NCBI RefSeq assembly: GCF_037975245.1
Contig: NC_092570.1
Span: 14,895,501-14,959,500 of the forward strand
Reading direction: 5' to 3'
Length of the DNA stretch: 64,000 bases
From: Apostichopus japonicus
Taxonomy: Eukaryota > Echinodermata > Holothuroidea > Aspidochirotida > Stichopodidae
The notes under the pieces were generated by a model. It made no database searches and was not told the origin of the DNA. It saw only the letters and a list, made by a program, of their open reading frames with translations. How positions within the stretch are numbered: the stretch's first letter is position 1; the number at the start of each line of letters is the position of its first letter. Position numbers and translations under genes: made by a program. Below are positions 12,530-23,272 of this stretch, piece after piece.

Positions 12530-13132
12530 TAAAACGAATGTCAATTGCGTTACACATAAAGAATGACAATATGTTGTACACACTAAAAAATTGCGTTGAC
12601 TAAAACGAATGACAGTAATGACAGCATGACATTTGCTTCAACCGGATATCACAGTTCAGACTTCGTGGGTATTTAGATCTAGTAAAGTACGGACAAGATA
12701 CAAACGCACCTTATAGTAATCGAAATTGTAAGTCTGATTTTAAAATGTAAATTTAACCTCATTTTTCCGATATTAATTGTTAGAAACTAACAATACTATA
12801 ATCTTGAAACGGCTTCAGTTATCTTTATATATAAATCTTAATCTACAGTGGTAAAAAGCACAGCACTCAAGCGCATTCTCACACAAAAACTTTCCCTTTG
12901 GTTTCTATCCGTAAATTACACCAAAACCCTGCAACCACGTAACATGCGATTTTCCTCAAATCATTTTTGCGCAGAAAACCGATAACCGCATTTACTCCAC
13001 TCCGTTAATCATTCTATCTCCACTCAACACTGTCCTTCGTTGTCGTTCGGTGTCATTCGCGAATGATAATTAACCCTGTACAAAGTCAATTGTTATTCGG
13101 TCATTCGCTGTCATTCGTTTTAGTTTGTCCCC
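12530..13132. mobile_element. 603-bp inverted-repeat DNA element, non-autonomous
   Basis: The left end begins GGGGTGTTACTAAAACGAATG. The right end is its near reverse complement (CATTCGTTTTAGTTTGTCCCC), with further GAATGACAG-type motifs repeated inside both ends. The flanks carry the direct repeat TTTCAT at 12524-12529 and 13133-13138. No transposase frame is present. The superfamily is unclear from a 6-bp duplication. Confidence 0.6.
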
Positions 13133-13188
13133 TTTCATGGCCTCAAATTACATGTTTAGATTGTGTAGATTGTCTATGGCAGTTGTAC

Positions 13189-13215
13189 CAGGGAGCTGTT
13201 AGAGTCCAGCTCGCT
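13189..13215. mobile_element. Degenerate copy of the palindromic micro-insertion (copy 3)
   Basis: It begins CAGGGAGCTG and ends CAGCTCGCT, so the hairpin is now imperfect. The octamers AGTTGTAC (13181-13188) and GGTTGTAC (13216-13223) flank it. The flank resembles that of copy 2, so a shared origin with that locus is possible. Confidence 0.35.
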
Positions 13216-13911
13216 GGTTGTACCAAGGTACCAACTCGACGTTTTGAATATATTTTTTAGCAACGGCTCATAACTAAACCTGCATCTCTGATTGGTTGAA
13301 TTCAAACTGGGTTGGGGGAACTGTATGCAATTAATATTAAATGTGTAATTTGTCGGAGGACACTTTTCTCATTATCTGCAAATGTCCTTAATTACTCGCC
13401 AATTAACGCTTTTGGCAGAGAAAAAAAAAACTTGGCTAATATCTTAGTTTGCCTTTTTTATGATTGATATATGTAAACAACTCGATGGACTTGTCAAAAA
13501 AGTGGAAAACGGCGACAAAACGCAAAATGCAAACACAACTGGTTTACTCATTGCCAAAAAGCCTTTCACTGTTGGAAAAAGAACTCCCTGATTCTACTTA
13601 ATGCTGTAGTATATTTTGATCGTTCTTTCGCATGGTATAAATTTGACATATTCTTACACTTCGTCTGAATTACAGAGTTGTACCCATAATGAATTTTAAC
13701 AGGAAAACTCAATGTTAAATAAATCCCATCAAGTTCACGTTTTCGGCTTAACCGGTAAACAGGGAAGAAACTAAATATTAACCCGCGTAGCGGTTCGGTT
13801 CATCGGTAAGGATCCCGAGCGAGAATGATCTCACCTGACGTCACAGTCTTGCATAACTACGCAGATGCACATGTTGTAGGCTACATTTCACGTGTATAGT
13901 GCGGGTACGAG

Positions 13912-15013
13912 CAGGCGCGGCGGAACGGAAAAATTATTGGGGGGGGGGGGGGGGCTAATGTGTGGAGACTATCTAAGCGGAGCGCCACCATCGGTTGGCG
14001 CGGAGCGTACAAGAAAATTTTGGTTTTTTTCAAACCCCCAGATGGCCGGAAACGGCACTTTCCGAGTGTTTATGCTGCGAATACCTAGCCCTAAAATATG
14101 GGTCTCAAGCCTGCAATTTCTCAGATTGCACGTAAAAGTCTGTAAAAACATTGTAATTTGTATATTCGATGGTTTTTTAAGAGAGTAGCTATTACTCGTA
14201 GTGTACTCGTAAAGATGTTTTTGAGTGTAGTAAGGGCAGTGGCGGAGCTAGAGTATTGGTCAGGGAGGGCAAGAATGGTCTGTAGGGGCGCTTTCGACAC
14301 TATCCAAGCGGAGCGCCACCACAGGTTGGCGCGGAGCGTACAGAATTTTTTTTAGTAAAGATACTCCTAGATTGCAGGAAAAGACCCTTTCCGGGGCCTT
14401 GCTAATTTGCAGATAAACGGAGAATAAATAGGTGTCGTCGCCATTTTGTCGGAAAATTACACCAACAGAATATGACAAATGTCAATAGGTATATGAGAGC
14501 GCAATAAAATAGTCAAAAATCGCGAATAAGTAAAAAGTAGTGAAAAGCTGAAAAGGGCGCCAGCAGTCCATTTGAGTCCGTCAGGGGGGGGGGGCATCCG
14601 CCCCCTGACTGTATATATGGACGCTCCGCCACTAAGTAAGGGGATGTTGGAGAACTGGCTGAAATGAGGCAAGTCATTGGCCTAAGACGAAGTTGTGTTA
14701 CGCTTACCGGTACTCACACTCACTGCTTCCACTTTTCACGGGGCGTGAAGACGCGGTTGGGGTGACAATGTGGTCTATAGCCAGGGGACGGGCCGAGGGT
14801 CCCCCAGCAATTACTAAAATTATTACACCTATAGAGTATACGTGTGCATCGGACAGATCGACAAGTATGCATGGAAAAATGGGCAGATGCACGTTTCGGA
14901 GCCGTGGTAAATATTGGGGGGGCTTATCATGCATTTGCCCGCTCAACTTTTTTATTGGGGGGGGGGGGGCTGAGCCCCCCCAAGCCCCCCCCCCCCCGGT
15001 TCCGCCGCCACTG
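13912..15013. mobile_element. hAT-type non-autonomous element, interrupted by a second hAT element
   Basis: The left terminus is CAGGCGCGGCGGAAC and the right terminus is GGTTCCGCCGCCACTG. The octamer GGTACGAG is perfectly duplicated at 13904-13911 and 15014-15021. An 8-bp duplication with CAG-type ends is diagnostic of hAT elements. Subtracting the nested 398-bp insertion and its duplicated octamer leaves about 696 bp without a transposase frame. It has G/C homopolymers near both ends and a GGTTGGCGCGGAGCG subterminal motif at about 13996. Confidence 0.75.
14237..14634. mobile_element. 398-bp hAT-type MITE nested in a related element
   Basis: The ends are CAGTGGCGGAGC and GCTCCGCCACTA. The perfect 8-bp duplication AGTAAGGG lies at 14229-14236 and 14635-14642. 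Members of the same family occur at 28327-28707 (inverted), 27625-27859 (inverted, truncated) and 32461-32825 (right end lost). It has no coding capacity. Confidence 0.8.
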
Positions 15014-15207
15014 GGTACGAGCTCGTGTAACACGTACGAATTGTCGGGCCAAGTCCCGCTCGCGATTAAGTAAAAGAGGGGAAAATAGGAGACAAATACA
15101 CAAATATCCAAACGTATCACGGTTTATTCTTGACATTTTAAGTTACCAAATGTATATAAGAAAGCTGCAATAAAGTACTGTTGTATTTATCTTTATATCT
15201 CAAGTAG

Positions 15208-15610
15208 CAGGTCTCACAAGTTATTACACAGAGTTAACTAACCTCCAAGACCTGGTTGTGTACATATATCATTTTAAAAACGTCAAGTACCGTTTCAAAC
15301 CGCTATTATATCTATCTCTATCTCGTAGCAGGCCTCACAAGTTATTACACAGAGTTAACTAACCTCCAAGACCTGGTTGTGTACATATATCATTTTAAAA
15401 ACGTCAAGTACCGTTTCAAACCGCTATTATATCTATCTCTATCTCGTAGCAGGCCTCACAAGTTATTACACAGAGTTAACTAACCTCCAAGACCTGGTTG
15501 TGTGCATATATCATTTTAAAAACGTCAAGTACCGTTTCAAACCGCTATTATATCTATCTCTATCTCATAGCAGGCCTCACAAGTTATTACATAGAGTCAA
15601 CTAACTTCCG
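15208..15610. repeat. 121-bp tandem repeat, 3.3 copies
   Basis: Units begin at 15208, 15329, 15450 and 15571 with caggcctcac and are nearly identical, so the array is young or homogenised. The open frames through it repeat the same peptide and are not genes. Confidence 0.85.
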
Positions 15611-15819
15611 AGACCTGGGCAAAATAACGTAATTCGGGAACCGAGAGCGCCATGCACAGTTGCACCCGAAACCGAGTTCCGAGGGCACTCGAAATGGTCC
15701 GACCCGCTGTAGGGGTTAGTATTTAGTGGCTTCCGGTAAACAGACATAATAATCCATGGCTCGATTACTTTCCTCAGTGCTTGACGGTGCATGGTGGGCG
15801 ATGCTCAATAGACTTCTCC

Positions 15820-15829
15820 TATATAAAAG
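15820..15829 (+). promoter_or_regulatory. TATA box upstream of first LAMP-like gene
   Basis: TATATAAAAG is a near-consensus TATA element about 357 bp before the start codon at 16186. Transcription would begin around 15850-15860 and leave a 5' leader of about 330 bases. No equivalent was seen before the second LAMP-like gene. Confidence 0.4.
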
Positions 15830-16185
15830 TGGAATATTCCGACCAGCTATGACTGGGAAATTATCCGTGATGATTGGCGCTGTAACGAAAACACTGTGTG
15901 ATATAGACACGTACGTGTTGCTGGTTTGGGTATGAATTTCTATGAAGCAATTCAGACGTACCCATAAGTTCCTTGATAAGCACTAACACGGAAACAGAGA
16001 CATACCCTATGTGAGCTTCCGCAGTATAATATTCCTATCCTAGTTCTACTTATACTGTAGATAGATGTAAGGAAAGTGCTTCATTCAGAAATCAAGAGTC
16101 TTCTGTAAACAGGATTGCTGAAACTGTGGTTCTTTTTGAGTCAATTTCTGAAGCCAGACATATCTATACCAGTGAGAAGTACAAG

Positions 16186-18071
16186 ATGTATCCACCATGT
16201 GTATTTCTGGCAATAGGTAAGTGTGAGCCCGGTGTATCACCATGGGATATAACTATATAGAGTGTCAGATATGCCTATATATATATATGCTCTGTACTAG
16301 GGTTGGGCGATATTTGCTTTTTAATGTCACGATAAATAGTTCAAAAATTATCGCGATATTTCGATAATTACGATAATTTTTTCTTGTTGTTTTTAGTGTG
16401 TTCGCGAACACACTAAAAACAACTGCCGATTTCCCACCGGTGTTTTCGCGCAGCAAACACACCGAGCATAATGGCGTGGGGTTCAGGGCCCGCCTTAGAG
16501 CCCCGTTGGAGTCAAGGGGTGGAACCCCTTGTGGGGGTCCAGGGGCGAAGGCCCCCGGAAAAGTTAAGTATTTTTGCGTGTCTGGCGATAAAAACTTCGC
16601 AATTGAGGATTCAAAATACTGACTAACTTTATGAATTTAAATTGTCACGAAACTGATGAAAGTTTTAAAATGACAAGTTAGAGTAGCTATATTATGTGAT
16701 AAAATGAAAAGAGAATTAATATGTCTTACAATCTTTATAAAGTTTAACTTACAAAACTGTCGATATTATGAAACAAACTACGTTCGGCAAAGCCCCGTTT
16801 CTAGACTGCCTTACAATCAGTTTACAACTGCAGTGTTTAACCGTACTTAAATATCACGGTAGGCTACAATGTGCTTCAAATTTTCTCAGGTACAGTACCT
16901 TGCAAAACAACCCCCCTGTCTAACACCTGTTTGTTAACATTTTTGGCACGGTTCCAAAAAACTTTTCATGGAGTAAACTTTTTTGGCTCCACTCTAGAAT
17001 TAATTAGGTCAGTCAGTAAAGGATCCGTAAAGTTATGCGAAATATTATCTTAGACGTTCAAGGAAAGTAGGTAAATATCCCTGTAACATTAAGGTAAGTA
17101 AAACACACCTCAAGCCAACCGACTCCTCCGCATGAACAAAACAATCTATTTCCCCTTATACACGAGGCACAGTCTATACCATACAGACATAGCACGATAT
17201 CAAGGCCCCAATAGCTACAGTATGGCCATCTTTATGAAAGTAAACCTTGTAATTCCATGTTTTAGGCCACCAGGCGTGATTAACTTAATGCTAAATATTG
17301 TTTCCATGGCCTTGTAGAAATCGTCAACTTCGCAAAATACAATTAGTTGTGTTTTTGTTGTTACGTGAGATCCGTAACCGACGAAGTGGTTAGGATATTT
17401 ACTATACACTTAACTATGGTAGGATATTATTATTATTAGTTTTTTTTTGGAAATTCTAGAAAATACTTTCTTTCCCCCGCTTTACACCATATGTGGTCTT
17501 CTGGTTTATTCATAAATGGGTGTACTAGAGCCTTGTTTACATGACACTTGTTGCATTTAGCACGATATGCCAGTTTCGCGTGAATTTTTCGAAAGTATTT
17601 TGCTCGATCTTTCGTAAAATTAGAAAGGTGTACCAACTTACTTTTCGTACACAATTGGTAATTTCTCTACTGATTTTCAGAGTTTTGTTCTCTATACAGT
17701 CAATGTTGTAAAGAACGGGTTTTTACGAAGTTCAAAAGTCAGTAAATGAAGTTGAGAAAATATTTCTTTTCAACTGTCTTAGCCATGGAATGCTAGAATA
17801 ACATTTACACATAAAACGGAGAATTTTTTTTTCTACATCTATTTCAAATTTCTTTCACAAGAAATTATCGTCATTTGTTCAATCCTCAAAAAATATCGTC
17901 TTGAAAAAAAATTATCGCGATAATAATAATTTTCGATATATCGCCCAACCCTACTCTGTACGTTAGGTAAAAGGTAGGAGTGAGCCGTGGTGTAGGCAGA
18001 GAAATAGTACACATGGGACACCACTAAAGGTAGTGTGTCTTATATGCCTATATGTAGGCTATTTACGTATG

Positions 18072-18125
<54 letters not shown>

Positions 18126-18247
18126 CCTATATATATATATATATAGGCCGATATATATATATATTATATATATATATTAAATATATATAAATAGGCCTAT
18201 ATATATATATAAATTTATATATATATATATAGGCCTATATATATATA

Positions 18248-18279
<32 letters not shown>

Positions 18280-21200
18280 GGCTATATATATATATATATT
18301 GGCCTATATATATATAGGTCTATATATATAGGCCTATATTTATAGGCCTATATATATATGTATATATGTAGGCCTATGTATATATATAGGCCTATATATA
18401 TGTAGGCATATATATAGGCCTATATATAGTTTGTTTTGTTATTTTCACCATATTGAATCTGCTTAGCCTATACATTATTTCACGTTGTTTCAGCTTAGGC
18501 TTCAGCATGGATACAAACATACGTCATATTACATACAGGCACTCTACATATAGTGTATAAATTAAGACCGATATGACAGATTTCTCGACCCCGTCACGGG
18601 TGATGAGCAAACTGAAAGAAACGGGGATAAAGAAAACAATGAGGCTATTCAGTAACTTCATGATTTACATAGGGGCCTTTGTTGGAGATCTCTGGATTAT
18701 ATGCACTGGCTGGCCTGATTTCATGAAAAGGGCGGACAAGTCAAATTAACTTGAAAAAGGGTATAATAATCTGAAAAATCTGAAATAAGTTTTGGGGAGG
18801 AAGCTGAGAAAAAGTTCGTCTGCTACGAAATATTATGCTCTTATTAGGCTATTTTTTATTTCATGCAACGTGGGAGGCATTTTCAGGTAAAATGTTCCTT
18901 TGTACATCATGGCACTCTGTTAAGTGTTAACTTATAATGCTCCCTTTGTGAGAAGTGCCCCTTATAAAATTCTGCCCCCCCCCCTTTTCAAACAACTGGC
19001 TACTTCCCTGAAATACTATAATATTTAAACACGAGGACCTGCTTACCATGTTAAATGCGAGAAAAACAGTGGTACAAGGTGCCGAGGTAGACAACTCAGA
19101 ACAGACGATGTATTTATGGGGTGGGGGATGAGGGGGAGGGGTGGGGGTATTGATACTAAACTTAATTTTACATGTGATGTTTCGAGAATTTCCGAGGGAT
19201 TATTATATCATATCTAAGTTCTAGGTTTTATTGTGCCATATTTCAAGTTCGAAATAAGAATGAATATTTGTAATACCTACATTTTACCTCATATTATCTA
19301 CGCTGTTCCTGACTGGTACCATTCATTATTATAGTTAAATATCATAAAAGATTTACAGCCTTCTTGCATTACTGTGCCAACATACTGAGCCTTGATTTTT
19401 ATACCCTTTTCATAACCAAGTTAACAATTGCAGCTATCAGAGATAATAAAAGGCTTGCTTATAAAATTGACTGAGACGAGAACCACCCGCTTCATGATAG
19501 GCTAACTGTCCTCTCCGACAGACTAGTTACAATTGGAGAAATAGGACCATAACACCAAAGTTTCGAACTATTTTATAGGGCTGCGATTTTTATGCAGGGT
19601 GTTGTAACTCAAAATTTACTTTAATTTTTTCATCAACTTTATATTTATTATTTTTTATATATCGTCCTTGCTGTTAAACCATTTTAACCTTTATAACTCT
19701 TGACTATGGTTTTACATACTATATATAAATGTGTATTTTATGTATAGATTTTTTTTATAAACTTGATGGGATATCACAAAAGGCCATGAAAAACACTATG
19801 ACACGCGGGTACCGCTGAAGCTCACAATAGGCCTACAGTGTGTTAGATGTAGGCATACGTCTGGTATACTAATATCTATAACTAGGCTAGCAAACTTTAT
19901 TGTGTCACATACGAACTTCATTGTACCCTCACCTTAAACAAATCCCAGTTCTAATTTCACTGTGGCAATTTATTCTATGCCTTCGTTAATCACCTATCAT
20001 ATTAATATATATACATTGCCTTATTTTTTCACTGAGTTTGAGTTATGATTCCTTAGCGATGGGCAAGTAATGAAATTATAATTATGAGTAAAAAAATCAC
20101 TAATGTTGACCATCAAAAATGTCCGAACCATGTTTCTATGTAATCATGCCCTTCTCTGAAATTACATATACTTTTGTTTTTTTTTTAGCACTGACAATCA
20201 CTGGTTTGGGAATGCCAGCGGTAGGAGTAACACCATCACCCGATATACCGACATGGACTGTTAAAGATGACAAAGATAATATCTGCATGTTGATGACATT
20301 AGATGCAACATTGACGGTAAAGTACTTTTTGATGAGTATAACTTGAGTAAATGACAGATGAAATCGATACTAAGTTTAGCTTAGTTTAGTTTAGTAGAAA
20401 AAAGGATCAGGAGGGACACTTAAGTCCCCATCAAGGACCCTATAGAGAGAGAGAAAAAAACTGAAGACACAAACCCTCAGACCCGATTACAAAGCTTAAA
20501 GTGCTTGTCCAAAGCATTCTTAAACCCATTGACACTACTTGCAAGTACAACTTTCTCAGGCAAACCATGCCACTCATTCACAACCCTATTAGAAAAAAAA
20601 GTTATGCCGAATATTAATACTACTATGTGACTTTTGGAGTTTAAGACAATGACCTCTGGTACAACTACTGTTAGCTAACATGAAAAAGTCGGTAAAGGAT
20701 AAATTGTCGAAACCATACACAATCTTGAAAACCTGGATCAAGTCCCCACGTAACCTCCTAAGCTGCAGTGTGGTGAGATTCAACAGTTTCATCCTGTTCT
20801 CATATACTAACAGTTTGTAATTACACAGACGCCAGGCAATACGATCTTCAGCAATTTCTAAGATATTTAACTAACGAGAATAGTTTTGTCACAAGTTAAG
20901 TGAATTTAATGCAAAAACTTATAACTTTAGTCAGTTGAATGCTTGGTTCCCCGATTAAGCATTGGTGAAGGAAGGGGGGGGGGGGTAGTGGGCGTAGTAC
21001 CATCTTCCCCCTTAATTTACCCGTGATGTCCACTTTGTACAGGTGTGTTTTTGCACTTCCAAAATGGTTGCCTACCCAGAACTATTTGCTTGCTATTTCA
21101 CAAGTGACCAGTCGATTCTTTCTGTGTAAAGTACTGCCATTATGCTTTCATCTTAATATATAATTATACATTTCCATTTCCGCCTAAAATTTTACTTTCT

Positions 21201-23272
21201 TCTTGAATATCCTCTGTTTAACATGAAAAGAAATAACTGCAATTTCTATCGCAGATTTCTGACGAGGAAAGTATTCCTGTACCTCAATCGGCCAAAGCCG
21301 AACCTGTCAGTGGGATGTGTGGCTCCAATGATGCATATTTTACGTTGAATTGGCCTGAACTTGGATATCCTCATCACGAGATAAACATTCTCTTCAAAGT
21401 ACACGGTAGTAGCTATAAAATAGAAGAAGTCAACGGTACCGAGATTACAGGTAAGTTTGAGTTAGGTTTCTAACACCGTGACGGTAGATTTGAACACCGA
21501 CCTCGTCACATCCTCGTTTGTAGTTTCGGGATGACCTTTAAACATCCTAAATTTGTCAGTTTGATTACACTTCTGTTTTTGTTGTTGTCACATCCGAATT
21601 TGTGTTATGCTTCTTTTAATGAAAAACATAAATAAAACAACAACGAATTAATAATGATGATAACAACAATAATAACAATAACAATCATAACCAGAATGCA
21701 AAAAAAAAAAGAAGCATTGTGGTTTCGATGATGTAACATGAGCAGTTTTCTTCATGAATCTGACGTAAAGTATAGTAAGGGTGTACATGTTTTACAAGGG
21801 CTTCACAATTTGACCTCTGATGATCCCAAATGACCTTTGACCTCCACCAAAGCAATAGGCTTCTTTAACTTAATGTGTTACTTCTATACACACTAAATAA
21901 GAGGTCGCCCAATCTTCCGGTATTGAGATATCCTGATTACAAAGTTTTCACAATTTGACCCCTCGTGACCCCAAAGGACCTTTGACCTCCACCAAAAACA
22001 ACAGGTTTCTTTTACACAATGTAGTACTTCTATACATTAACAATGAAATTGGTCTGACCTTCCCTTCTTGATATATCGTGTTTACAAGGTTCTCACAATT
22101 TGACCCCTGGTGACCCGAATGACCTTTGACTTCCAACAAAAACAATAGGCTTCTTGTGCTCAATGTGGTATTTCTACACACCAAATATGAAATTGGTCTG
22201 ACCTTCCCTACTTGAGATGTCGTAATTACAAGCTTGGCGTCACAAACGCACTCACTCACACACGCACACACACACATACACACGCATACGCCATCATGAA
22301 TGCAAAGGTTACGATTTTCATTGAAACCAATAATAATGCATCCATCAACATATGTCTATACTTCACATTTTAAGTTCATGTGTTTTGTCATTATTTCGTA
22401 ATATGTCTAGCCTTTGGGTTCAGCTCCTGGAGTTCGGCAAGTACCAGTTTTCCATCAGCCTCGATTGGGAATTCCATGACCTGTCATGATTTTGAAGTAC
22501 AAGTGTTGACATTGAAGTCTTATCAATTCCAACCGTTTGCTCAACAATCTGGAGAAGTATTCGGAAAAGGTAAATTCAGTAAAGAATTCAATCCATACTA
22601 TTTTATAAAGAGCATATGGCCTGTCCATTCTCAGTGACGTGCACATGATTTCAAGGGTGTGTGAGTTGGGGGTGTAGAGGTGGGGGGGGGGGGGAATTTG
22701 AACTGACGTAATTAAGGGCGTTTATGGAATGGCTATAGTCGGATAAGTTGTACGGGTTACAAATGCTACTGTAAATCTGAAAACTTTGTACCACAGTGTT
22801 GAAAACTGCACAGTGCTGACAAATCTGATAAATCGATAGCATGTGCTATTAAGTTTACAGTAAGAACTGAGGATATGTGTAATCCCAACAAATGCATCAT
22901 CAAACTGGATTTGTCGGGATAACACATATCCTCAGTTGTTACTATAATCCTAAACAGCACATGCTACCGATTTATAGCCCGATCCAATTTTTGACTTTGG
23001 GAACAATAGTATAACTGTGTTCTCTGTATGTATCGGGTGATCCAGGAAAGGCTGGATTTGTTAACTTGAATGAAAAACAGAACTCATAACATAACATTAT
23101 CATTTTGTCTTAAACAGGTGAAGAATGTTCCTTCGGTGGAGATGGGCTACTCATCATCGCTTCAGCAGGCGTGGTTGTTTTTCTTATAGTCGTTGTTATG
23201 GTGACTGTAGTTGTGGTCATGCTGGTACGCAAAAGAAGAAGAACACAAAATGCTTACGGAAATATTTCTTAG
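16186..23272 (+). CDS. LAMP/CD68-family lysosomal membrane protein, paralogue A
   Basis: Coding exons 16186-16216, 20189-20316, 21255-21450, 22411-22569 and 23118-23272 join in phase to 222 residues. A signal peptide (MYPPCVFLAIALTITGLG) precedes a lumenal domain containing WTVKDDKDNICMLMTL, a LAMP-type segment. Four lumenal cysteines (43, 75, 143, 175) form two pairs, each with exactly 31 residues between. One glycosylation sequon is present (Asn113). A membrane helix spans about 182-208, followed by RKRRR and a tail ending AYGNIS, whose YGNI fits the YxxPhi lysosome/endosome sorting signal. Vertebrate LAMPs usually carry two such domains and a hinge; this has one, as in CD68 and LAMP5. Intron 1 (4 kb) carries a hAT element and a (TA)n array. 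A tandem paralogue follows at 29488. Confidence 0.8.
16298..17953. mobile_element. 1656-bp hAT-type element in LAMP-A intron 1
   Basis: The terminal inverted repeats TAGGGTTGGGCGATAT and ATATCGCCCAACCCTA are flanked by a perfect 8-bp duplication CTCTGTAC (16290-16297, 17954-17961). No transposase frame survives. Subterminal 'tcgcgataat' motifs occur inside both ends. It lies about 80 bp after the exon 1 donor. Confidence 0.85.
16386..16423. repeat. 38-bp perfect palindrome inside hAT element
   Basis: The sequence reads identically on both strands: arms GTTGTTTTTAGTGTGTTCG meet at a CG centre with no loop. It lies 88 bp inside the left end of the transposon and could form a cruciform. Confidence 0.8.
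18070..18430. repeat. (TA)n array with interspersed aggcctat units
   Basis: Long TA dinucleotide runs are punctuated by the palindromic hexamer AGGCCT about every 15-40 bp. It lies in LAMP-A intron 1. Confidence 0.85.
20385..20840 (-). mobile_element. LINE 3' fragment (reverse-transcriptase C-terminus), copy A
   Basis: Read on the minus strand, it encodes RRLRGDLIQVFKIVYGFDN, then SCTRGHCLKLQKS, NIRHNFF and a near-continuous NRVVNEWHGLPEKVV. This is the C-terminal tail typical of CR1/L2-like non-LTR retrotransposons. It is truncated at its 5' end and inactive, and sits in LAMP-A intron 2. Confidence 0.75.
21780..22230. repeat. ~130-bp tandem repeat with nuclear-receptor-like half-sites (3+ units)
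   Basis: Each unit has 'ttcacaatttgacc', a DR4-like pair and a DR1-like pair. DR1 is TGACCTTTGACCT at 21831-21843, with variants at 21976 and 22120. It is followed by a CA-rich microsatellite at 22245-22290. It is located in LAMP-A intron 3 and shares a family with 59450-60600. Confidence 0.8.
22828..22975. mobile_element. 148-bp long hairpin (MITE-like) in LAMP-A intron 4
   Basis: Two arms of about 68 nt are near-perfect inverted copies (ATAAATCGATAGCATGTGCT at the left; its complement at 22956-22975). Both arms contain aactgaggatatgtgt. The loop is about 12 nt. As RNA it would fold into one long stem. Confidence 0.75.
23118..23272 (+). CDS. LAMP-A last exon: membrane span and sorting tail
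   Basis: This exon encodes the last lumenal cysteine (GEECSFGG), a Val/Ile-rich span, a basic stop-transfer run and the tail ending at TAG 23270. The acceptor is taaacag. The following bases keep an open frame only in another phase. Confidence 0.8.

Noticed and set aside
14704-15136. Overlapping 100-140 codon frames on both strands
   Set aside because: They run through poly-G/poly-C and transposon ends, so they are products of homopolymers.
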